Source: Dipteronia dyeriana
Lineage: Eukaryota > Streptophyta > Magnoliopsida > Sapindales > Sapindaceae
Length of the DNA stretch: 64,000 bases
NCBI GenBank assembly: GCA_032871835.1
Contig: CM065296.1
Coordinates: 878,001 to 942,000 of the forward strand
Direction of reading: 5' to 3'
Positions 45,151-55,730 of this stretch are shown piece by piece. The position numbers and the translations under genes were made by a program. Numbering within the stretch: the stretch's first letter is position 1; the number at the start of each line of letters is the position of its first letter. The notes below the pieces were generated by a model, which was given only the letters and a program-made list of their open reading frames with translations, had not been told where the DNA came from and made no database searches.

Positions 45151-45950
45151 CCAGTCCAGAGACCAATCAAGTAATACATATAATCTTTGGAGGACCATCC
45201 ACCGGGAGAAGTAACCGAGAGCGAACATAAGAAATCAGAGAAGCAGTAGAAGCAAGGCTTAACTTTGAAGTGAACTCGGTAGAGCCAGACCCGAAAAGGG
45301 TAAAGGAAGGATGGGACCCAATAACATTCACAGAAGCAGACTCACATGGCGTCGATGTTCGGCCAAATGACACTCTAGTCATAAGTGCCCGGATAGGTCA
45401 CTGGGAAGTTAGGAGAATCTTGATAGACAATGGAAGTTCGGCAGACATTCTCAATATAGCCGTCTACGATCAACTCAGGTTGGACCGAAAGGATCTACAG
45501 CCTTTCTACACTTTACTCAGGATTCAGGGGAATTGAGGTCAGGTCACTCGGGACAGTAAAGCTACCTGTGAAGATTGGAGTGGCACCTTGTCAGAGAACT
45601 GTATTGCTCAACTTCGTGGTAGTAGACTTAGACAATTGGCCGTATAATACGTTGTTGGGTCGACCATTCTTAAATAAAACTAAGGCCGTAACAGCCACTT
45701 ATGCCTTAATGATCAAGTTCCCGACCGAACAGGGGGTCGGAGTAGTCAAGGGACCCCAAGAGATGGCCCGAAGAGTTAACATGTCAGTATACAAAGACAA
45801 AAATGAACAGGTTTGCACTATAATGTTACCGAGTCAGAACAAAGAGCCACTGTCATTTGAATTCGATCCAAGGGAAGAGTCGAATGAATCCAAAACTGAA
45901 CTGGTCGATGAAATCATCTTGAAAGAATATGAACCAGATAAAAAGATCAA
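45151..45950 (+). pseudogene. pol: Element G protease
   Basis: ARIGHWEVRRILIDNGSSAD holds the DNGS active site usual in Tat-type elements. After a one-base frame break at about 45535 come VKIGVAPCQRTVLLNFVVVD and YNTLLGRPFLNKTKAVTATY. The linker is acidic (SFEFDPREESNESKTELVDE). The upstream segment has IHIIFGGPSTGRS, also typical of the lineage. An early stop lies at about 45229. Confidence 0.87.
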
Positions 45951-46815
45951 GATCGGGGTCATCCTGGAAGGAAAAGTCAAACAAAGCCTCATTGATCTAC
46001 TTAAAGAATACAGGGATGTGTTCGCTTGGAGTTGAAGACATGGTCGGGATAGATGCCCGAATAATATCTCTCCATGTCATAGTAGACCCGAATGCAAAAC
46101 CTGTGATACAAAAGAAAAGATCATTCAATCTCGAAAGAAGTCAGGCAATCAAATAGGAAGTAGAAAAGCTACTCGTTGTAGGATCGACTAGAGAGGTCAA
46201 TTACCCTCAATGGGTAGCTAATGTAGTCCTCCTCCAAAAGAAGAATGGACAATGGAGAATGTGCGTAGATTTCACAGATCTGAACAAGGCATGCCCAAAA
46301 GACAGTCTTCCACTTCCGATGATAGATTAGTTGGTAGACCCTACATCTGGCCATGAGTTGCTCAGTTTCATGGACGCCTACTCGGGATATAACCAAATCC
46401 GGATGAATAAAGCTGACGAAGAAAAGAACATTCACAACTGATCAGGGTTTGTACTGTTACATAGTGATACCCTTCGGATTAAAAAATACAGGGGCAACAT
46501 ATCAAAGACTGGTCAACAGAATCTTTGCACATCAAATAGGAAGGAACATGGAAGTATACATTGATGACATGTTGACCAAGAGCATCACGGCAGACAAGCA
46601 TACTTCAGACCTGCGGGAGACATTTGATATCTTGAGGAGATACCAAATGAAGCTAAATCTGAATAAGTGTTTATTCGGAGTTTTTCGGGAAGATTCCTAG
46701 GTTTTCAAGTCCACCAAAGAGGAATAGAAGTCAACCCCGAGAAGATCCAGGCACTGCAGAAAATGACTTAACCGAGGACCCTCAAAGAAGTACATCGCCT
46801 AACAGGATACTTAGC
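45951..46815 (+). pseudogene. pol: Element G reverse transcriptase, frameshifted
   Basis: Motifs in order: GVILEGKVKQSLIDLLKEYR, EDMVGIDARIISLHVIVDPN, WVANVVLLQKKNGQWRMCVD, DLNKACPKDSLPLPMID, FMDAYSGYNQIRMNKADEEK, YCYIVIPFGLKNTGATYQRL, then VYIDDML with intact catalytic Asp residues. NKCLFGV leads to a frame break at about 46700 and GFQVHQRGIEVNPEKIQALQ. Stops at Gln positions lie near 46156, 46328 and 46769. Frame changes lie near 46035 and 46440. Confidence 0.9.
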
Positions 46816-47800
46816 TTCCTTGGGTAGATTCATCTCAAATACCACGAACAGATGCGCACCCTTTTTCAAAGTAATTAAAAAAGGGAAAGGACTCGAATGG
46901 AACAAAAAGTGCGAGCATGCTTTTTTAAAAATCAAGGAATACCTAGAGCAGGCTCTCATTCTTTCAAAACCACAGATGGGAGAGACACTCCATCTGTATT
47001 TATCAATTACAGAACTGGTAGCAAGCTCAATCCTAATTAGAACAGAAGATGAGAGTACGAAAGCCAGTATACTATACCAGCAAGGCACTTCTACCAGCCA
47101 AGACCAGGTATTCACAGGCAGAGAAAATGGCCCTAGTATTGGTTTCAGCAGCAAGGAAGCTAAGGCCATATTTTCAGGCTCATACAATATAGGTATTCAC
47201 TGACTGTCCAATAAAACAAATTCTACAGAAGCCAGAGATTTCAGAAAGACTGACCAAATGGGCTATCGAGCTAAGTGAATTCGATATCCACTACGTCCCC
47301 AGGAAATCCCTTAAGGGGCAAGCAGTGGTAAATTTTATAGCAGAGTTCACAGAGCCGAACCTGGAAGCAAAAAGAATGTTGGGAAAAAATTTCCCATGGA
47401 AATTGTATGTTTATAGTTCTTCAAACACTCATAGCAGCGGGGCAAGGATCGAAGTATGCACTCTAGAAAGAGATGATGTCGAATGTGCCATAAGATTTGA
47501 CTTCAAAGCAACCAACAATCAAGCCGAGTACGAGACGCTATTAGCTAGACTTAGAGTCTACATAGCTCTCGAGGCAGATGAAGTCGAGATATTCAGCGAT
47601 TCACAGGTAGTTGTCAACCAAGTCCTGGACGAGTACCAAGCCAAGGTTGAAGGCATGATAGCCTACCGGGACATTGTAAAACATCTCCTCCAGAAATTCA
47701 AAGAATATAAGATCGCCTAGATCCCTAGGGAAGAGAATGGAAAGGCAGACGCATTGTCCAAACTAGCGTCAGCAACAACCACAATCATGCCAAAGACTAT
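46816..47800 (+). pseudogene. pol: Element G RNase H and second (archaeal-type) RNase H domain
   Basis: RLTGYLASLGRFISNTTNRC ends the RT thumb. LHLYLSITELVASSILIRTE begins the first RNase H, frameshifted near 47060 (then YTSKALLPAKTR in another frame). The second domain has WKLYVYSSSNTHSSGARI, where relatives have an Asp-Gly pair, so a catalytic Asp seems lost. It continues FKATNNQAEYETLLARLRVY, EIFSDSQVVVNQVLDEYQAK and ENGKADALSKLAS. This dual arrangement is known in the Tat clade and the second copy may aid RNA removal. Confidence 0.85.
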
Positions 47801-49100
47801 TCCGGTTGCACAACTGAACAGAGAAACTTAGAAATTTCAGAAATTCAAACACCGCCAGAGTGTTAGATGACTCAGCTAAAAAGGTTCCTGAAAGAAGGCA
47901 TGCTCCCGGAAGATCCCTTACAAGCAAAACATATAAGGTATAGATCAGCAAGGTACACATTGGTTGGAGGAGAACTATACAAAAGAGGGTATTCCCGAAC
48001 ACTCCAAAGATGTGTGTCAGAGAAGGATACATATCGGATATTATAGGAAGTCCATGGAGGAGTTTGTAGAAATCACACTAGGGGTAAAAGTTTGGCACAC
48101 AAGGTACTCAGGCAAGGTTATTATTGGCCTACTCTGTTCTCAGATGCACAGCAATGTTCGGAGAGTTGCAATACTTGCCAGAGGATTGCTAATGACATCC
48201 GACAACCCCCTAAGCAGCTCAGAAACCTCACATCTCCATGTCCATTTTCCATGTGGGGTTTGAATTTAATCGACCCAATGCCAGCTGGGACAAGGGGTGG
48301 AGAGAAGTACGTCATAGTAGCCGTTGACTATTTCATGAAGTGGGCAGAAGCTGAAGCATTGGTGCATATCACAGAAGAAAACACAACAAATTTCATGAAA
48401 AAGAACATACTTTATAGGTTTGGAGTCCCAAACACTATAATCACTGACAACGGCACCCAGTTCGATAACTTGAAATTCAGACAACTGTGCAAAGAGTACC
48501 AGATTACCAATTACTATGCCACACCTGCCCACCCTCAAACAAATGGGCAGGTCGAAGTAGTGAGCAAAATCATCAAGCACACAATCAAAGCAAAGCTAGA
48601 TGTCAAGAAAGGAAGCTGGGTTGAAAAAATTCCCGAGGTATTATGGGCATATCAGACAACAGCAAGAACGTCAACATGAGAGACTACATTCACTCTAGCG
48701 TTTGGAATAGAAGCTGTTATCCTCATAGAAACGTCATATGCATCACCCCGGGTTAGGTTATATGATGAAGAACAGAATGTTGATATGCTATTACAAAGTC
48801 TAGATGAGCTAAAAGAGAAAAGGGAGAAGTCCCGAATACGAAATATGGCATATCAGCAAAGAGTAGCTCGCCACTACAACTCTCATATTCGGGTCAGGAA
48901 ATTCCAGCTAGGAGACCTAGTATTCAGGACGGTGTCATTGAACATAAAAAATAAAGCTGCAAGTTCCTTGGCTGACAAAAAGGAAGGCCCGTACAAAGTT
49001 GAAGGAATAGCTGGCCATTGAGCATATTGGATTGCACGACCCAATGAAGGGGTTTTACCCCGACCATGCAATGCCCAATATCTGAAGATTTTCTATCCTT
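47801..49100 (+). pseudogene. pol: Element G integrase, broken
   Basis: Zinc-binding remnants (YYWPTLFSDAQQCSESCNTC) precede the core. The first acidic position reads WGLNLIDPMPAG, so Asn replaces Asp. ITDNGTQFDNLKFRQLCKEY has the second Asp and HPQTNGQVEVVSKIIKHTIK the Glu. GSWVEKIPEVLWAYQTTART is followed by a TGA at about 48679. The C-terminal part has RVARHYNSHIRVRKFQLGDL and KKEGPYKVEGIAGH, then a TGA and a final segment to about 49100. Frame breaks lie between 47940 and 48100. Confidence 0.9.
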
Positions 49101-49640
49101 AAATCATTTTTTGTTCTTTTTTCTAGTCAGGACAATTTTAGTTAGATTATATATTAGCTGTGGAATTTAAAACTTTGTTGATTTTACAGTTATGAATAAA
49201 AATCAAACTCAGAATTTCTGAAAGATAAAGCATCAAACTCGGGATTTCCGAAATAAAGCATATGATAATAAGAACATATGGAAGACAAGCATGATAATAA
49301 GACCATGCAAATAGAATACTCAGGACCATTGATTCCCGAATGGGCGGAGAAGCTAAAAGGAGCATGCTAGCTGAGCAAGATCAATTGACCTTAGCAAAAA
49401 GGCAAACCCGATGCATCAGCTCAGGACGCTATCAGAAAAAATTTGGTGAAATGCGTAGCTGTGTTAAGCGATTCAAAAAGCTTAACGATACGGGAAACCC
49501 TTACAACTAGGGAGACGTCATCGGTAATGCGTAAGGACTCGAACATATGATCATGGTGAGCCTTGATGTAATGATCGGGTAGCAACCGTGTATGAAACAC
49601 AAGTATAAACCTACTTGTCTGTTTTAAGATGACTCGGTTA
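49101..49640 (+). other. Untranslated 3' region of element G, first part
   Basis: No sense frame. Several CTCGGGATTTCCGA-like and ACTCAGGACC motifs recall the LTR motif ACTCGGGA. The region lies between integrase and the minisatellite. Confidence 0.55.
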
Positions 49641-49642
49641 AT

Positions 49643-49935
49643 AATACTAGCCAGTTTAATAAGATACTTGGCATAAAGATTGCAAGAGCCAATTTAATAA
49701 GATACTTGGCATTAAAATTATTCGGGTGACAACCGGTTTAATAAGATACTCGGTGAAGTTATCCAAACATCAGAGTTAGCCTGTTTAATAAGATACTTGG
49801 CATGAAGATTGCAACAACCAGTTTAATAAGATACTTGGCGTTAAAAATTATTTAGGGAACAAAACCGGTTTAATAAGATACTCGGTTAAGTTACCCGAAC
49901 AGAAATAGCTGGCTTAATAAGATACTCAGCAACAA
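49643..49935 (+). repeat. Minisatellite with three-phase higher-order repeat in element G
   Basis: Seven copies of a core GTTTAATAAGATACTYGGY (Y = C or T), 35-48 bp apart. The bases after the core cycle through three types: GCATAAAGATTGCA, then GCATTAAAATTATTCGGG, then GTGAAGTTATCC. The cycle then repeats (GCATGAAGATTGCA, GCGTTAAAAATTATTTAGG, GTTAAGTTACCC). So the true unit is a trimer of about 130 bp present about 2.3 times. Confidence 0.9.
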
Positions 49936-50006
49936 GAGTCAAAGAAGAAATTTCATGAGCAATGGAATCAGATTAAAAACCACTCGGTTCAGAAGCTACT
50001 CGGAAT

Positions 50007-50012
50007 TTTATT
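50007..50012 (-). terminator. Poly(A) signal for the antisense gene of element G
   Basis: Minus-strand AATAAA, in the context GATCAATAAAATTCCG, 90 bases beyond the antisense stop codon at 50103-50101. The position is as expected for a plant 3' UTR. Confidence 0.5.
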
Positions 50013-50954
50013 GATCTTTCAAAAGAATGGTTACAAAGTTCTTTTACAAAAGAATTATTACAAAGAATTGTTAGTCAACAAAAAATCTAATCTACAAAAA
50101 TCAGGACTGTGAGGATTTGGAACTCTTGCCAATACTTGGGTCAGGCACTATCTCATATTCACGGAGCAAACCCTCATTAGAAGGCCAAGCAATTGTGTCG
50201 GCCGAATCATCCATCCATTGACTATAGTCTTCTCTTGGGATCGGCCCGACATCAGGCACCACACCCTCCACGACCGACTTTTGTCTGATGTAAAAAGTCG
50301 AGAGTGAGTGCTCAGATGGAACCTTCGATGCATGGGATGGGGCTCTTTGCCTCGGTTACGGTAGTAAGCTCTTTACTCCTTCATCTGAGTCCAAAGAGAT
50401 TCCAAGGACCGATCTACATGATGTTTGATTGATAGCTCCCAGTTGGTTCGGGCCTTCTCAGTCGCCCTATTCTTAACTTTGAAGAACTCACCAGCTGAAA
50501 CTAGCCCTCGCTGAAACTCCCGAAGGAGAAGATCATCATAGGCAGGGGATCTTTTAAAATGATCAACACCATGGACTTCAAGTTCCAGCCTAGTCTCTTT
50601 AGATAGGGATTCGACTGTCAGAGCTTGGCGTTCCAAGTCCTCGATCTTCTGTTCATATGCCGACTTGGACTGCTTCGCTTCCTGCTCGGCCTTAAGCATT
50701 GATTCTTGGACAGAAGACTATACGTTTTAAAGTGATGTAGTCTTCTATTCTGCCCAAGAAGCCCTCTCATCGGCCTCCATCTACTTTGCCAAACAGTGGT
50801 TGGCAAAAACTTGGGCAGAACTAACCTCTTGTTGATAAGCCGTTTCGACCCGAGCACGGCTATCCTCACTTTTCTTCAACTGAGCCTCAAGACGCTTTAT
50901 TTTATCAGCTTGATGTTGCTGCGTCTGAACCAGCTCAGCAAACTCGGCCACCGT

Positions 50955-51020
50955 CTATAAAAGTTCAAATTAAAAATCTGGCGAACAAACAACAATTGAA
51001 GAAGTTAAAGTATAACTTAC
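50955..51020 (-). other. Intron 2 of the element G antisense gene, 66 nt
   Basis: The donor is TCTTAT|GTAAGTTATAC and the acceptor CTTTTATAG|ACGGTGGCC. Phase 0 joins FNGASY to TVAEFAELVQ. The intron is A+T rich, as plant introns are. Confidence 0.75.
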
Positions 51021-51826
51021 ATAAGATGCACCGTTAAAGATGTTTTGAAGAAGGTCTGATACGGAGCCATCCCAAAAATAGCTTCAGCGGTCTTCCCTGA
51101 TGAAAGCCCGACCGGATGACATCTCCCGCAGCATATCCTGGAGAGAAGGAAATGAAGGATCCTCCGAGGGTTTAGCCCTTTGATCTTCAACCTCGGGGGG
51201 AGGGGAACCCTTGTTCGGCTCTGAAGTCTTTGCATCCACCGATGCAAGGGAACCCTTATTCGACTCCGAAGTCTCCACATCTGTCGATGCTCCAACATCA
51301 ATGCTCGGGGGAATGTCAGCCATGATATCTACATCACTGAAGTCGATGAAAGATACCACCCAAAGGATCTTAAGAGGGCGAGTTGGAGAGCTTACTGTCT
51401 TCAGCTTCTCAGCCTGAGAACGGTGGAAGCTGAGATCAGCTGTGGAATCTTCCTGAGCCTCATCTCGGAAAGACTTAAAAAACTCAGGACCTGATGGTAC
51501 TTGTCCCGTGGAGGAATTACCTCCATCACTGGCGTCAGATCGTTCAGTAGGCTCCTTACTAGGACCCATACTTTGCCTCTCCCCGTCATCAGGCAGTTGG
51601 GTATGATCTGCGAGGCCCCTCGGACCACTAGTCTCCCCTATGGTCGGTTGAACGACGTCCTCATGGACATATTCAGGAACTCGCTCTTCGACCGTATCAG
51701 GTTCCTCGACAAACTCAGACGGGGCAATGTCGTCATTACTCTAACAAGAAGCTTCTTTTCGACTCGTCTGAAGAATAGACTTCATTTGGTGAGCTTGGAG
51801 GTCGCAGACGATATCCGTATCATATA

Positions 51827-51901
51827 CTTAAAAAGGGAAAATCACGTCAGAATATAAAAGCAAAAAATAATAATAGAAAAAGGGCTACAAAGATCACTTA
51901 C
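51827..51901 (-). other. Intron 1 of the element G antisense gene, 75 nt
   Basis: The donor is GGCGAT|GTAAGTGATC and the acceptor CCTTTTTAAG|TATATGAT. Removal links the PF04195-like exon in frame to the frame that contains MGPSKEPTERSDASD, with one TAG between. The T-rich 3' end supports splicing. Confidence 0.72.
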
Positions 51902-53021
51902 ATCGCCTGCGGTAACCCGAAATCTGTTTGAAGAGGCTGAACTCTATCATCTTCGACTCAGTAAAGAGATAAGTCTTGCTCCTCTTTTCCAGAGTGTGAA
52001 CTGCTGCCCGAGCAAGTCTGGTCAGATCAGTATCGATGTAATCAATTTTCTTCTTGTACCATATCTCGGGGGAATAGAAGAAACGGGGGACTTTCAACAC
52101 CGTCCGAGTATCCTCAGTTGTAACGGTAACATCAAGCCCGAGACTCCCTCCTGTGAAAAACAAACTGTTCTTCCAGAACTTGTTAGATGTAGGGAATCCC
52201 CATATGAAACCCCTCTTTTTAGGGTCATCAGAGATATCAGCTCCCCGATTCACCTTTGCCCCCTTAGGGACTCAACAATCTGGCGAATTAGACATGAGGA
52301 AATAGGTTCTTGTCTTGCCAAACTGCCTCAACGTAAAGAAATGTCTGATTTCACTCAGGGAGGGCAGCAACAAGTTCATCTGGCTGTTCATGTGCCACAT
52401 GCACATCAAGATTTTGTAGTTGTTTATGGCCAGTTGGGCCGGGGCGATCCCTGCTTCAGCCAGAAACCAGGCAATGAATGGCTGAAGAGGGAGAGTGACG
52501 CCGCAACAGAGCATGGATCCATAGATCGCCATGTAGCACTATCACCCGCTGGAATCAGAGTGACCGAATTGGGCAGATTGAATCGGACACGATTCTTTCC
52601 TATCTCATCTACCCCGACTACATTCGGCTCAGCGTCAAACCCGTTTGGGCTAGTAGCAGAGAAAGAAAGGCGAGATATTCTGAATGCCTCTTCGACATCG
52701 TTCTCGTCAACAGTCTGCTTCCTGATCGAATGTTGCCTGAATTGTGCTTGTGGAATTCACTTCTGCTTTGATGTTTCCCTATCCTTCGTAGATGTGCCCT
52801 GTGATTAGAAACATCAGAATCAGAATTAGATAAAGAATCAGAACTGGAAACAAAAAAATGAAGGTCAGGGTAAAGCCCGGAAACAACGACTTCTAAAAAT
52901 AGAGGTTCATCAGTAGGGATTTCCCCAGTAATCTTCGAATACAGGAAACCAACTGAAAATCCCCACGATCTAATGCATCAAGAACAATATTAAAAAGTCG
53001 ATGATGGGAATATGGATCCAT

Positions 53022-53275
53022 TGAAACTAACCTTGAATAAATAACTGGTGCAAAAAACTTCTACGGAGAGGTGGCGATTTTATACGTAAAGAAATCTGGG
53101 TTTGAGAAATTTTTTCTGCTGAAATTTTTTGAGAATGAACCAACGTTTTCTCTTAGTGGAGAATTTAAAGAGATGATAGCACGAAACCCTAGGATCTCAA
53201 GGCGGGAAAAAAAGATGATGAGGTTTGATGAAGTAGGCGGTGCACGGGGAAACGCGTAGGTCGTTTCTTATAAAT
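53022..53275 (-). promoter_or_regulatory. Promoter and leader of the element G antisense gene
   Basis: Minus-strand TATA sequence ATTTATAAG at 53275-53268. About 240 nt of pyrimidine-rich leader follows (ATCCTAGGGTTTCG, CCACCTCTCCGTAG), then a possible donor CAAG|GTTAGTTT near 53034 and ATG at 53022. The layout is that of an ordinary plant promoter facing into the element. Confidence 0.5.
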
Positions 53276-53513
53276 GATATCGAAAAACGAAGAGGCAAGG
53301 GACACGTGTCAAAAAGAGAACTGGTTTTAACTGTCAGAACTCAAAAAAGTCACCGTCATTAAAGATCTCACGTGAGGAGGTAAATCGAATTTAAAGGGTC
53401 ACCATTATGACACGCCATTATGACAAGACATTTACTCGGGTACTGAAAAGATATTGAAAAACTGATTAAAATACTTTCGCCTGAAATAAAACCATGTTCA
53501 GCAAAAATATTTT

Positions 53514-53523
53514 AAGGGGGTAT
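53514..53523 (+). other. Polypurine tract, element G
   Basis: TTTTAAGGGGGTAT ends directly at the 3' LTR start TGTCATATG. The tract is short, but its position is exact. Confidence 0.8.
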
Positions 53524-54376
53524 TGTCATATGTGAATTTTATCGTACATACACGTCATCAACAAAGAATAAAACATCCTACAAGACATCACCGAATAAGA
53601 GAAAACCCGAGTAAGCAGATGTTGAACAAAACCTACTCAGGGTCAATCGACGTCATATACTACTCGGGATCAGTTAATGACACTCGGGACTGGTTAAATG
53701 ACATTTCTACTAGGGATCAAATGATGTTACTCGGGACCAGCGGGTATTGTCCTTACTCAGAACAAATATGAAAACCGAATAAAAAGCCCAGCGCATATCT
53801 CACACGGATTAAGTCATTAAAATACACGAAGATATCCATATCAAAAAGGAATCCCAATAAGAAAAGAATAATGAGTAAGAAGGGTTCCCAATCAGGCAAC
53901 AACTTTATTTCTTTAAAAAGACTACACTTTTATAAGGAAATAAGTCCTAATTGGACTACATTACTAGAGTCCCTTTCGATCTCAATACAAGACTCTAAAA
54001 CAGGAAAGAAGACAGTCCGCTTCAAGCAAGTAAATATATCATAATTAAATACAAAGATCTATTACTTGTACAAAGCAGATTAGGGCTCTATAAACATATA
54101 AATAGACCTATAATCTCGCCAAAAATAATATATAGAGAAATCATAAAAAAATACAGAGAGAAGAAAGAGAGATCGAGAATTGTAATATTATATTTTCATA
54201 GTGGATTTTGGCTTGGTTGATCATTCAACCACCCGTGGACGTTTCTCAGATCATCAGAGTTTTACCACGTAAAAAACTTACGTCTGATTATTTTCTCATT
54301 CTCTTTCTCTTTGAAATTACAGCTGAAATCCAATTCTTGTTGGCTTTTCTCACACATCCAAAAATCGACGTCAACA
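53524..54376 (+). repeat. 3' LTR of element G, 853 bp
   Basis: TG/CA ends, matched to 42577-43460, followed by the AAAAT duplication at 54377-54381. The ACTCGGGA array is kept with a few changes. Confidence 0.95.
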
Positions 54377-54381
54377 AAAAT

Positions 54382-54638
54382 AAAAAAACCTAAATGAAGG
54401 CAGTGATATTTTTTTTTCTTGAAAGAAAGGAATGCCATTCATATTTGGTAACGAGCAATATTATAAATATCTAGGGGTGGCCATTGTCGTAACGGTATCT
54501 TGGGTGAATGATGAAGATATTGGTTATGATCTAAAACATTTATTGATTGTGTATATAACTCTATGTTCTTACGGTTACTGAACTTCACAAGAGAGCAAAA
54601 GATGAAAAAAGGAATAATATAGAGGTTGTTTAACATTC
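54382..54638 (-). repeat. Repeat D, inverted copy, part 3
   Basis: It continues the repeat broken at 42576. The reverse complement matches 22560-22820 and 23420-23680 (CAGTAACCGTAAGAACATAG, TATTTATAATATTGCTCG). It ends where an LTR-like sequence starting TGTTGGTCAA begins. Confidence 0.85.
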
Positions 54639-55198
54639 TGTTGGTCAATTTGGTCAACTCAAACTGACCAACACTGCCCTGTTCTAATACAAAACCTGCA
54701 AGAAATTCTCTTGCAACAACAAGAACAGAAATACAGAGTACCACAGTTAATAATAACCAATCATATACTAAAATAGACAAATTCTAAGATGAAAGGAAAA
54801 AAAAATAAACGAATAAGGCAGAGAAGAAAACACCTAAGAATTATCATGGTTTAGCTAAGAATAGGCCTACATCCATATTGAGCAAGATCGAGAGACTCAC
54901 TCCACTATATGAATATCTATTACAAGCCACTTAATACAATTGAATCAACCTAATAAAGCCCTCAAAAGATGCCCAGAAGCTCTGAATTACAAACACTCAA
55001 TTTAACAGACCCTAACCACAGATTCTCACTTCTGACAACAACCTAGAACCACACAAAAATTGTATCAGAAGATATACAATACATAGATATCTCTTTTCTT
55101 CTTCTAACTCTCTGGCAAGTACAAAGCAGCGAACACATATATTCAAGTTGAATAGAAAGAACACAAAGAACACTTGAGAGAAAATGAAGTCTGTTAAT
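54639..55198 (-). repeat. Partial LTR or TRIM-like sequence, orientation uncertain
   Basis: It begins TGTTGGTCAATTTGGTCAAC within repeat D. It contains AATTATCATGGTTTAGCTAA and GAGCAAGATCGAGAGACTCA, motifs I associate with plant copia-type or TRIM LTRs. Element H interrupts it at 55199, so its other end is outside the window. Confidence 0.5.
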
Positions 55199-55440
55199 TG
55201 ATTAACACTGAAAAGTGTATGTTTACTAAGGGATAATATCATCATCTTACACTTCCAATATGATTAATTCCTCAATTTAAACATAATTTTGTTCGCTCGC
55301 TTAAAAAAATGTGTTGTGTAGTAATCAGTATATTTTTCTTTGTATTTCAGAGGTAATTCGATCAATTCAGAATCATAGAGAAGTCAGATGGCAAAACAAA
55401 CATCGTTTTCAAGTTTAGAACGTCAAAAGCCTTAGGAAGA

Positions 55441-55730
55441 CCATGATGGGCATTTTTGTAATTTTAACTTTTCATAGTTGACTTTCACTGTTCATAGTTG
55501 ACTTTCACTGTTCCTGATGATGTGGCACATTCCTATTGGCCCAAACTGCAAGTGCACCATGCACACAGCTGCAGAGAATCATATTCTAGAAGTCGGTGCA
55601 CTGTTCACTATTCACTTCACGGATGCGTTACTGTTCACTGTCACTGTTCACTGATGACATGGCAAAATCTGGATGATCCATTCTAAATTCATCCGATGAT
55701 CAATTTTCATTCGTATTTTGTATAAATAGA
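55441..55730 (+). promoter_or_regulatory. CACTGTTCA-rich array and TATA box in element H U3
   Basis: Repeats of ACTTTCACTGTTC, GTTCACTATTCACTTCACGG and CACTGTTCACTG occupy 55480-55660. The TATA box TATAAATAGA is at 55721. The 3' LTR has a longer version of the array (63262-63490) with extra GTTACTGTTCATTG units. Confidence 0.65.

Larger units (their letters stand above)
50101..52807 (-). pseudogene. Antisense accessory gene of element G (Transposase_28-like N-domain, coiled-coil C-domain), spliced
   Basis: It reads on the strand opposite gag-pol. An exon after a CACAG acceptor (about 52806) encodes DENDVEEAFRISRLSFSAT. After a frameshift near 52530 follows YGSMLCCGVTLPLQPFIAWF, then GIAPAQLAINNYKILMCMWH and FIWGFPTSNKFWKNSLFFTG. 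This matches the 'putative gypsy type transposon' domain (PF04195) by recognition. Introns at 51901-51827 and 51020-50955 join exons in phase. The middle exon is acidic and Ser/Pro rich (TSESNKGSLASVDAKTSEPN). The last encodes a coiled coil (AELVQTQQHQADKIKRLEAQ) and, after a one-base loss at about 50373, a tail with EDYSQWMDDSADTIAWPSNE ending at the TGA at 50101. Eight premature stops all fit CAG, CAA or CGA ancestors. The function of such antisense products is unknown. The 5' exon is uncertain (ATG at 53022, MDPYSHHRLFN, is a candidate). Confidence 0.75.
42577..54376 (+). mobile_element. Complete Tat-type Ty3/gypsy element G, 11.8 kb, with antisense accessory gene
   Basis: LTRs of 884 and 853 bp with TG/CA ends (TGTCATATG...GACGTCAACA), a PBS, a PPT and a 5-bp target duplication AAAAT (42572-42576 and 54377-54381) define it exactly. 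Sense coding runs gag, protease (DNGS), RT (YIDD), RNase H plus a second RNase H-like domain, and integrase to about 49100. A 4.4-kb 3' region holds a minisatellite and an antisense gene. Dual RNase H, the DNGS protease and an antisense accessory ORF are hallmarks of the Tat group (Grande, Retand, Ogre and relatives). It inserted in inverted repeat D. Confidence 0.92.

Noticed and set aside
49643..49935. Regularly spaced repeats that could suggest a CRISPR array
   Set aside because: The genome is a plant nuclear one, the spacers cycle through three related types rather than being unique, and the tract lies inside a retrotransposon 3' region. It is a minisatellite.
51996..52808. A 270-codon plus-strand open frame
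   Set aside because: It is the shadow of the antisense PF04195-like exon. Its composition (Ser, Pro and Cys rich) fits an opposite-strand artefact and shows no domain.
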